Positions 41,512-48,778 of a stretch of DNA of 52,809 bases are shown here, in pieces. The DNA is taken from NCBI RefSeq assembly GCF_900100705.1, contig NZ_FNCH01000031.1:1-52809 (forward strand), written 5' to 3'. Source of the stretch: Pedobacter terrae. Lineage in GTDB: Bacteria > Bacteroidota > Bacteroidia > Sphingobacteriales > Sphingobacteriaceae. Below the pieces are notes generated by a model, which saw only the letters and a program-made list of their open reading frames with translations, ran no database searches and was not told where the DNA came from. Position 1 is the first letter of the stretch, and each line of letters starts with the position of its first letter. The translations under genes and the position numbers were made by a program.

Positions 41512-43263
41512 ATGTTTTTTAAAAAATCACTCTTATCTGTTTTTCTGTTTAGTAGCATTTCGTTTGCTGGTTTTGGTCAAGGTTTTTTAAAAGCATCAGG
41601 CACAAAAATTATTGATGGCCAGGGCCAAAACGTATTATTGCGTGGCATTGGCCTGGGCGGCTGGATGTTGCAGGAAGGCTATATGCTTAAAATTAATAAA
41701 GAGGCACAACAGTACCGCATCCGCGAAAGGATTGCAGACTTGATGGGGCCGAAGCAAACACAAGAATTTTACGATGCATGGTTGGCTAACCACATGCGTA
41801 AAATAGATGTGGACTCTATGAAACGCTGGGGCTTTAATTCCATCCGCCTGCCCATGCATTATAATCTTTATACATTGCCTGTTGAGCAGGAACCTGTGGC
41901 TGGTAAAAATACCTGGCTTGAAAAAGGTTTTGCCTTAACCGATAGTTTGCTCAACTGGTGTAAAGCGAATAAAATGTACCTCATTTTAGATTTACACGCT
42001 GCGCCCGGCGGACAAGGGAACGATGTAAACATTGCCGACCGCGATCCGTCAAAACCCTACTTATGGAATAGCGAAGCCAACCAGGAGAAAACCATCGCCC
42101 TATGGCGAAAACTGGCCGAACGTTATAAAAATGAGTCCTACATCGGCGCTTATGATATTATAAACGAACCCAACTATGGTTTCAGTAATCCCGAGGAAGA
42201 TAAAAACGGAACCAAAGAAAAAGTAAACGCTCCCTTAAGAAAACTGATGGTTGATATTACCAAAGCCATCCGCGAGGTAGATCAGCAACATCTCATTATT
42301 ATTGAAGGTAATGGCTGGGGCAATAACTACAATGGTATTTTCCCGCTATGGGATAAAAACATGGCCTTAAGTTTTCACAAATACTGGAATTATAACGATC
42401 AGGCTTCTATAGCACACATCATCAAAGCCCGCGATGAGCAAAATGTACCCGTTTGGCTGGGCGAAACAGGCGAGAACTCTAATGTTTGGTTTACCGACGC
42501 CATCCACCTATTAGAAAAAAACAATATCGGCTGGTCATGGTGGCCTTTGAAAAAAATCGGGTTCAATAACCCGATGGAAATTAAATCGAACCCTAACTAT
42601 GATGCGCTGGTAAAATATCTGAATAATGGTGGCAATAAACCTAAAGATAGTAACGTATACAGTGGTCTGATGGAACTGGCTATTTATTCGAGGTTAGAAA
42701 ATACCATTATTCACCGTGATGTAATTGATGCGATGATCCGTCAGCCCTTTACTAATGAAACCAAACCTTTTAAAGCCAATCTAATTCGGAATAAAAGCAT
42801 CATTTATGCCGTTGATTATGATTTGGGGAAAAACGGATTTGCCTATTTCGATAACGATACAGCGGATTACCATACTTCAACAAATAAAAGGTCGGTCGGA
42901 AACCGCGGCGGTATTTACCGTAATGATGGTGTCGATATTGCCAAAGATTCTCTTCAATACGAAAAATACTATGTAAACCATATCGAAAAAGGAGAGTGGT
43001 TGCAATACACCGTTAAGGTGGCACAAAAAGGTAACTATACTTTAAAAATTAATGCAGCGGCCGATCAGCCTGGCGGGCGGATTACTATTTTAATTGATGG
43101 TAAAACGGTTGCCAGTGACGTAGTGGTTCCAAATACCGGCAATATGAAAAAGTTTGCCACTTTCGAAGTTAAAAATGTGCCTTTAAATACCGGATGGCAA
43201 AAAATCAGGCTGTTAGCTGCTAGTGGTGGTTATAATTTTAGCTATATTCAGTTTATAAAATAA
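41512..43263 (+). CDS. Glycoside hydrolase family 5 with C-terminal CBM6-like module
   Basis: The 583-residue secreted enzyme has a signal peptide (ending FAGFGQ). Its GH5 barrel includes LRGIGLGGWMLQEGY, RWGFNSIRLPMH, LDLHAAPGG, the acid/base Glu219 in DIINEP, and the nucleophile Glu318 in VWLGETGEN. A beta-sandwich module at about 445-583 (EKGEWLQYTVKVAQKGNYTL, TGWQKIRLLAASGGYNFSY) resembles CBM6 or CBM35. Such enzymes include exo-beta-1,3-glucanases and endo-glucanases. With GH30 it would break branched beta-1,3/1,6-glucan. It is tightly spaced between GH30 and the cytochrome gene. Confidence 0.88.
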   Translation: MFFKKSLLSVFLFSSISFAGFGQGFLKASGTKIIDGQGQNVLLRGIGLGGWMLQEGYMLKINKEAQQYRIRERIADLMGPKQTQEFYDAWLANHMRKIDVDSMKRWGFNSIRLPMHYNLYTLPVEQEPVAGKNTWLEKGFALTDSLLNWCKANKMYLILDLHAAPGGQGNDVNIADRDPSKPYLWNSEANQEKTIALWRKLAERYKNESYIGAYDIINEPNYGFSNPEEDKNGTKEKVNAPLRKLMVDITKAIREVDQQHLIIIEGNGWGNNYNGIFPLWDKNMALSFHKYWNYNDQASIAHIIKARDEQNVPVWLGETGENSNVWFTDAIHLLEKNNIGWSWWPLKKIGFNNPMEIKSNPNYDALVKYLNNGGNKPKDSNVYSGLMELAIYSRLENTIIHRDVIDAMIRQPFTNETKPFKANLIRNKSIIYAVDYDLGKNGFAYFDNDTADYHTSTNKRSVGNRGGIYRNDGVDIAKDSLQYEKYYVNHIEKGEWLQYTVKVAQKGNYTLKINAAADQPGGRITILIDGKTVASDVVVPNTGNMKKFATFEVKNVPLNTGWQKIRLLAASGGYNFSYIQFIK

Positions 43264-43276
43264 GCCAAAAATTATT

Positions 43277-44476
43277 TTGAAAGGTATAAAACGGATCCTG
43301 GTGACTTTAGCAGCGATAGCAATCGTTATCATTATCCTGTCAAGATGTATGAATGCGGCCGATGCCTTACCAAAAGACATTAGAGGTGAAGCTTACGCCG
43401 GTGCTGCCACCTGTGTAAAATGCCATCAGGAAATTAAGCAATCTTTTGCACATAATGCACATGGTTTAACTTCTAAACCTGTGTATGACCAGGAACTGTT
43501 AAAGATTTTTGCCCCCGATTCTAATGTCTTTAACTTCGATGCACACCAAAAAGTGGTTATTGAGAAAAGAGCTGGTGGTATTTTTCAGGTCGCTTATGTA
43601 GACGGAAAAGAAGTACGCGCCGAAAAGTTTGATATGGTATTTGGCTCTGGAGAAAAGGCTTACACCTATGCCTATTGGAAAGGTAAAAAGCTTTACGAAC
43701 TGCCACTTTCCTATTTCTCGGCAATCCGGAACTGGGCCATTAGTCCGGGTTTTACCAACCAAACCTTTTATTATGACCGTCCTATTGGCAGCCGTTGTTT
43801 AGAATGCCATGCTTCTTACGTAGATAAGAAAGTAACCCAAACTTCGGGCATTACCACTGATGAGGAAATGGAGCGTGGTGCCCTGCTTTATGGTATAGAT
43901 TGTGAACGTTGCCACGGGCCTGGCAGGCAACATGCGGTTTTTCACCTCGAAAATCCAAAAGAGAAAACCGCTAAATTTATCACCATTTATAAAACATTAA
44001 GCCGCAAACAAAAGATGGATGCCTGCGGCGTTTGCCATTCAGGAAATACCCTGGTTGCCCAGAAGTCAGTTTTTGGTTTCACACCCGGCGATAATTTAGA
44101 TGACTACTACGCACAGGATTTTGTGGGTTTTGGTGGTGGCAATCCAGATGTACATGGTAACCAAACCAACATGTTAATGGGAAGCAATTGTTATCGGAAA
44201 AGCGAAAATATGACTTGCCAATCGTGTCACAATACACACGAAAACATTAAAGGTAATTTAAAAATTTACTCGGAACGCTGTATCAGCTGTCACCAAAGTA
44301 TAAAGCACAGTGAGGTTACTTTGGCAAAAGGATCGCTTAGCACAAATTGTATTGATTGCCATATGCCTAAAGAACCATCTAAATTGATTACCTTTCAGCA
44401 GGCAGGTAAGGATCATTCGAGCCCGTACCTTTTACGTTCACACCATATTGCCATTTATCCCGATATTAAAAAGTAA
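43277..44476 (+). CDS. Seven-heme cytochrome c, membrane-anchored
   Basis: The 399-residue protein has seven CxxCH heme sites: CVKCH (46), CLECH (174), CERCH (209), CGVCH (250), CQSCH (314), CISCH (335) and CIDCH (358). An N-terminal hydrophobic helix (residues 5-22) either anchors it or is a signal peptide. The Cys24 after it has Arg before it and is not a good lipobox. The fold resembles cytochrome c554-type multiheme proteins. The start is TTG at 43277, 13 bases after the GH5 stop; the only later Met (about residue 25) would remove the export signal. Its place inside a glucanase operon is unusual. Electron donation in polysaccharide oxidation or respiration are both possible. Confidence 0.9.
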   Translation: MKGIKRILVTLAAIAIVIIILSRCMNAADALPKDIRGEAYAGAATCVKCHQEIKQSFAHNAHGLTSKPVYDQELLKIFAPDSNVFNFDAHQKVVIEKRAGGIFQVAYVDGKEVRAEKFDMVFGSGEKAYTYAYWKGKKLYELPLSYFSAIRNWAISPGFTNQTFYYDRPIGSRCLECHASYVDKKVTQTSGITTDEEMERGALLYGIDCERCHGPGRQHAVFHLENPKEKTAKFITIYKTLSRKQKMDACGVCHSGNTLVAQKSVFGFTPGDNLDDYYAQDFVGFGGGNPDVHGNQTNMLMGSNCYRKSENMTCQSCHNTHENIKGNLKIYSERCISCHQSIKHSEVTLAKGSLSTNCIDCHMPKEPSKLITFQQAGKDHSSPYLLRSHHIAIYPDIKK

Positions 44477-44530
44477 AGCCAACTTTCAGTAAGAAATCGT
44501 CCATTATCCAATAATAGGAGTTGGATTTCG

Positions 44531-44538
44531 TACATTTG
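44531..44538 (+). promoter_or_regulatory. Possible -7 element of the second TonB receptor
   Basis: TACATTTG matches TAnnTTTG and lies 32 bases before the ATG at 44571. No good -33 TTTG at the right spacing. It would make the receptor partly independent of the PUL transcript. Confidence 0.4.
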
Positions 44539-44570
44539 GTTTCTACCTTAAAAATCAGATAGTAGCAGAT

Positions 44571-46895
44571 ATGTCTATAAAATACTACTTAGCTTTATTT
44601 TTCCTCCTTTTTTTCTCCACCTCTATTTTTGCTCAAAAGAAGTTTACCCTGAGCGGTACTATCCGCGATGCAGGTACCGGCGAAACCTTAATCGGTGCAA
44701 CGGTCAGAATTTCCGGGGCTTCTAACGCAGCAACTTTAACTAACAATTATGGATATTTTGCTTTAACACAGGCTGAAGGTACTTATACTGTGGCAGTAAG
44801 TTATACCGGTTATACCTCAATCGTTAAAACCATCAATTTAACAAAAGATACCAAGTTAAATGAGGAATTAAAAAGTGCAAACGATTTAGATGAAGTAAAT
44901 GTCAGTGCCAATAACCGTAAAAACGAAAATGTTAAAAGTGCGCAAATGGGTTTGGAAAGAATTGATATGAAAACGCTCAATTCCATTCCCGTATTGCTTG
45001 GAGAAAGAGATATTTTAAAAACCATCCAATTGTTGCCAGGTGTAAAATCTGGTGGCGAAGGAAATACGGGCTTCTATGTTCGTGGTGGTGCTGCCGATCA
45101 GAATTTAATCATTTTAGATGAGGCTGTGGTGTATAACTCTTCGCATCTTCTGGGCTTTTTCTCTACATTTAATGCCGATGCAATTAAGGATGTAAGTTTG
45201 TATAAAGGTGGCATGCCATCGCAATATGGCGGTCGCTTATCATCTGTTTTAGATGTTAAAATGGATGACGGAAACAATAAAGAATTTAAGTTTCAGGGTG
45301 GTATTGGTTTAATTGCCTCTCGTTTAAAAGCAGAAGGCCCTATCGTGAAAGATAGAGGCTCATTTATGGTAAGTTTCCGTAGAACGTATATCGATCTGTT
45401 TTTAAGGGCTTCGCCAGATTCGTCGGTGAATGGAAGCACACTGAACTTTTATGATATCAACGCAAAAGCGAACTATAAAATCAACGATAAAAATACCATT
45501 TATATTTCGGGCTATTTTGGCAAGGATAATATTGGGGTAAAAGATTTGTTTGAGAACAACTGGGGCAACGTAACCACTACCTTCCGTTTAAACCACATTT
45601 TCAACGACCGCTTATTTTCCAATACTTCATTAATTTACAACAACTACAATTATACGGTTCGTTTATTAAACGATGCGACTAATTTTAAAGCCACTTCGCT
45701 GATTCGCGATTTTAATTTTAAAGAAGATTTTCAGTATTTCAGCAATAAACATATTCTGAGGTTTGGACTAAATGCCACCCAGCACCGTATTTCGCCAATT
45801 GATATTGATAGCGATGCTTCTTCGCAGGTGAATTCGCTTTCGCAAGAGCGCAGGTATGGGATAGAATCTGCTGCTTATATTTCTGATGAGTGGAATGTAA
45901 ACGAGCACCTCAACTTTTTATACGGTGTAAGGCTGGCTGCTTTCTCTTTAATGGGACCTGGTAATTTTAATGCCTACAATGCAACGGGCGAAATTACCGC
46001 TACAGAAAATGTAGCCAAAGGTAAATTCTATAAAAACTATTTGAACCTGGAACCTCGTTTTTCGGTAAGTTACCTGCTCAATGAACAAAACTCAATTAAA
46101 GCATCTTATAACCGCAATACGCAGAATGTTCATATTTTAACCAATGCTACATCCAGTTCGCCAACCGATCAGTATGTGTTGAGCAGCAATAACATCAAGC
46201 CGGAAATTGCCGATCAGGTAGCGCTGGGTTATTTTAAAAACATTAAAGAGAATACCTACGAGCTTTCTGCTGAAATTTATTATAAATGGCTGCAAAACCA
46301 GATTGATTATAAAAATGCTGCCCAGTTGCTGGCCAATTCGAATGTAGAATCAGAGTTGATTTACGGTGTAGGTCGTGCTTACGGGATGGAGCTGTTTTTT
46401 AAAAAGAAATTTGGCAAACTGAACGGCTGGATAGGATACACCTTATCGCGTACCGAACGCAAGTTTACTGAACTGAACAATGGTAAGTACTTTCCGGCCA
46501 GACAGGATCGTACACACGATATTTCATTGGTAGGCATTTATAACATGACCTCAAGATGGACATTTTCATCAAGCTTTATTTATAGCACAGGTAATGCCGT
46601 TACCTATCCTGCAGGGAAATATACCGTTGGTGGGCAACCAGCTTATTATTATACCGAGCGTAATGCAGGCCGTATGCCTTACAACATGCGTTTAGATGTA
46701 AGTGCAACGTTAGCAGGTAAGAAAAAAGGTAAATACCAATCAAGCTGGAATTTCGGCATTTACAATGTGCTGGCCAGAAAAAATCCTTACTCCATAGAGT
46801 TTATTACCGACCCACAAAACCCGAATAAAACTGCTGCGCAGCAAACCTCGCTTTTTGGACTTATTCCTTCTGTTACCTGGGATTTTAAATTTTAA
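44571..46895 (+). CDS. TonB-dependent receptor with CarboxypepD-like domain
   Basis: The 774-residue outer-membrane protein has a signal peptide ending SIFAQ and a carboxypeptidase-regulatory-like domain (about 24-110, LSGTIRDAGTGETLIGATV). The plug (about 125-225) has PGVKSGGEGNTGFYVRGGAA and SQYGGRLSSVLDVKM, and a C-terminal barrel ends in TWDFKF. It is not a SusC: it is shorter, has no SusD partner and instead precedes a DUF4249 lipoprotein by four bases. Such pairs are common in Bacteroidota, with an unknown ligand. The link to the cytochrome and glucanase genes is by strand and spacing only. Confidence 0.9.
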   Translation: MSIKYYLALFFLLFFSTSIFAQKKFTLSGTIRDAGTGETLIGATVRISGASNAATLTNNYGYFALTQAEGTYTVAVSYTGYTSIVKTINLTKDTKLNEELKSANDLDEVNVSANNRKNENVKSAQMGLERIDMKTLNSIPVLLGERDILKTIQLLPGVKSGGEGNTGFYVRGGAADQNLIILDEAVVYNSSHLLGFFSTFNADAIKDVSLYKGGMPSQYGGRLSSVLDVKMDDGNNKEFKFQGGIGLIASRLKAEGPIVKDRGSFMVSFRRTYIDLFLRASPDSSVNGSTLNFYDINAKANYKINDKNTIYISGYFGKDNIGVKDLFENNWGNVTTTFRLNHIFNDRLFSNTSLIYNNYNYTVRLLNDATNFKATSLIRDFNFKEDFQYFSNKHILRFGLNATQHRISPIDIDSDASSQVNSLSQERRYGIESAAYISDEWNVNEHLNFLYGVRLAAFSLMGPGNFNAYNATGEITATENVAKGKFYKNYLNLEPRFSVSYLLNEQNSIKASYNRNTQNVHILTNATSSSPTDQYVLSSNNIKPEIADQVALGYFKNIKENTYELSAEIYYKWLQNQIDYKNAAQLLANSNVESELIYGVGRAYGMELFFKKKFGKLNGWIGYTLSRTERKFTELNNGKYFPARQDRTHDISLVGIYNMTSRWTFSSSFIYSTGNAVTYPAGKYTVGGQPAYYYTERNAGRMPYNMRLDVSATLAGKKKGKYQSSWNFGIYNVLARKNPYSIEFITDPQNPNKTAAQQTSLFGLIPSVTWDFKF

Positions 46896-46899
46896 TACC

Positions 46900-47706
46900 A
46901 TGAAAAAACTAACGATATATTTTGCCTTATTTACGCTGTTCATTTCTTCATGCAAGAAAATTATTTCTATTGATACGGAAAATGCCGATCCACAGGTTGT
47001 TATTGAAGGGATTATTAATAACCAGTTGATAGATCAGGAAATTAAAATCAGCAAAACGATAGGTTACACTGAGGAAAATGTTTTCCCGAAAGTTTCAGGT
47101 GCTACGGTTACCGTAACCGATAGCAAAGGCAATACGTTTGTATTTAAAGAGGGAACTAAGCCTGGGACTTACATTAACCGTATGAAAGGGGAGCCTGGGG
47201 TTACCTATGATTTAAATGCTACTGTTGAAGGACAAAACTATACCGCGAGTTCTAAAATGCCTAATGTGGTTAAAATGGATTCTATCGGGATCATTAAAAA
47301 TAATTTTTTTGGCCGCGAGCGCAAAACGGCAGCAGCTTTTTTAAAAGATCCGGTTAACGAGGCTAATTTCTATCATTTTAACTTGTACGTAAACGATGTG
47401 CTGTCGCGACGCTATTATGCCTACAACGATAGGTTAACCAATGGTAACGAGTTGCGGGTTCAGCTCTTCTTTAAACCCAACAACGATCATGATAGCGATG
47501 AATTGAATACAAACGATAAAGTTAGGGTTGAAATGGAATGTGTTGATAGTAATATTTTTAATTATTGGTATGCATTAAGCCAACAGTCAGACCGCGGACC
47601 TAACCAGGGCGCCACACCGGCCAATCCTACATCAAACATTAACAATAATGCCTTGGGTTATTTTAGTGCAAACACTTACCAGTTACTGACCACAACTGTA
47701 AAGTAA
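46900..47706 (+). CDS. DUF4249 lipoprotein
   Basis: Starting at MKKLTIYFAL (46900), the 268-residue protein has a lipobox ending FISS-Cys (Cys18). DUF4249 features are DPQVVIEGIINNQLIDQEI near the N-terminus, SGATVTVTDSKGNTFVF, and the C-terminal NNALGYFSANTYQL. The upstream receptor stop is four bases before this ATG, so they form one unit. The DUF4249 protein is likely a surface-exposed partner of the TonB receptor, by analogy with SusD. The longer frame from 46855 would start inside the receptor gene and is rejected. Confidence 0.85.
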   Translation: MKKLTIYFALFTLFISSCKKIISIDTENADPQVVIEGIINNQLIDQEIKISKTIGYTEENVFPKVSGATVTVTDSKGNTFVFKEGTKPGTYINRMKGEPGVTYDLNATVEGQNYTASSKMPNVVKMDSIGIIKNNFFGRERKTAAAFLKDPVNEANFYHFNLYVNDVLSRRYYAYNDRLTNGNELRVQLFFKPNNDHDSDELNTNDKVRVEMECVDSNIFNYWYALSQQSDRGPNQGATPANPTSNINNNALGYFSANTYQLLTTTVK

Positions 47707-47743
47707 GCATTAATCAAAACTCATAATCAGATTTAACTGTTAA

Positions 47744-48709
47744 ATGAATATGAAAGTATTTATCAGCGGAACCATTGCTCCGGTTGGTTTAAAGCAACTG
47801 GAAGAAAATAATCTTACCATTACCCAATGGAAAGAAAACAGGCAGATTACGGCGGAGGAGCTGATTGAGGCCTGTAAAGACCAGGATGCATTGATTAGCG
47901 TAGGCCCAAATAAATTGAACGCCGAGTTTTTAAATGCCTGCAAGCATTTAAAGGTGATAGCACTACATTCAGTAGGTTTTGATCAGGTTGATTTAGACAC
48001 CGCTAAAAAATTAAATATCCCCATTGGTAATACACCGGGCGTTTTGAGCAGTGCAACTGCTGATACGGCTTTTTTATTGATGCTGGCTGTATCGCGAAAG
48101 GCTTTTTTCTCGCATAAAAAAATCATTCGGGGAGATTGGAAAAACTATGAGCCCTCACCAGAACTGGGGATTGAAGTAAATGGCAAAACCCTCGGTATTT
48201 TTGGCCTGGGTAAAATTGGTTTGGAAATGGCCAAAAAATGTGCTGCGGCCTATCAAATGGAGGTGATTTACCACAACCGCTCGCGTAACGAAGATGCCGA
48301 AAAAGAAATTGGGGCAAAATATGTATCCTTTGAAGAACTTTTGGCACAAAGCGATGTACTCTCGGTGCATACTGCACTAACATCTGAAACGAAAGATAAA
48401 TTTACACTAGATGTTTTTAAGCAGATGAAACCCAATTCGATTTTCATCAATACAGCCAGGGGCGGCATTCATAACGAAAAGGATTTAATCAAAGCCCTGG
48501 AAGAGAAAATGATATGGGGAGCAGGTTTGGATGTAACAAACCCTGAACCAATGGATAAAAACAACCCGTTGTTAGCCATGGAAAATGTTGCTGTTTTACC
48601 ACATATTGGTTCAGCCACCGAAGAAACAAGAGCAGCCATGGCTAAAATTATCGTACAGAATATTGTTGAGGGATTAAAAGGGGAGCAATTGCCTTTTGAG
48701 GTGTGGTAG
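47744..48709 (+). CDS. D-isomer-specific 2-hydroxyacid dehydrogenase
   Basis: The 321-residue cytoplasmic enzyme has the two-domain fold of glyoxylate/hydroxypyruvate and D-lactate-type dehydrogenases. The NAD site is GIFGLGKIGLEMA (about 151-163). Catalytic residues are Arg239 in INTARGG, Glu268 in NPEP and His287 in LPHIGSAT. The first Met pair MNMK lets either codon start. It follows the DUF4249 gene by 37 bases on the same strand. Its substrate cannot be chosen (glyoxylate, hydroxypyruvate or phosphoglycerate-like). Position after the PUL may be coincidental. Confidence 0.9.
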   Translation: MNMKVFISGTIAPVGLKQLEENNLTITQWKENRQITAEELIEACKDQDALISVGPNKLNAEFLNACKHLKVIALHSVGFDQVDLDTAKKLNIPIGNTPGVLSSATADTAFLLMLAVSRKAFFSHKKIIRGDWKNYEPSPELGIEVNGKTLGIFGLGKIGLEMAKKCAAAYQMEVIYHNRSRNEDAEKEIGAKYVSFEELLAQSDVLSVHTALTSETKDKFTLDVFKQMKPNSIFINTARGGIHNEKDLIKALEEKMIWGAGLDVTNPEPMDKNNPLLAMENVAVLPHIGSATEETRAAMAKIIVQNIVEGLKGEQLPFEVW

Positions 48710-48724
48710 GATGGAAGATTTGAG

Positions 48725-48770
48725 ATTTGAGATGGATGGGGGGAAAATAATTCCATCATCCATCTCAAAT
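48725..48770. terminator. Bidirectional hairpin between converging genes
   Basis: ATTTGAGATGGATG (48725-48738) pairs perfectly with CATCCATCTCAAAT (48757-48770) around 18 bases. It lies between the dehydrogenase stop (48709) and the macroglobulin-like stop (48779), so it can serve both strands. Confidence 0.6.
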
Positions 48771-48778
48771 TTTCCATT

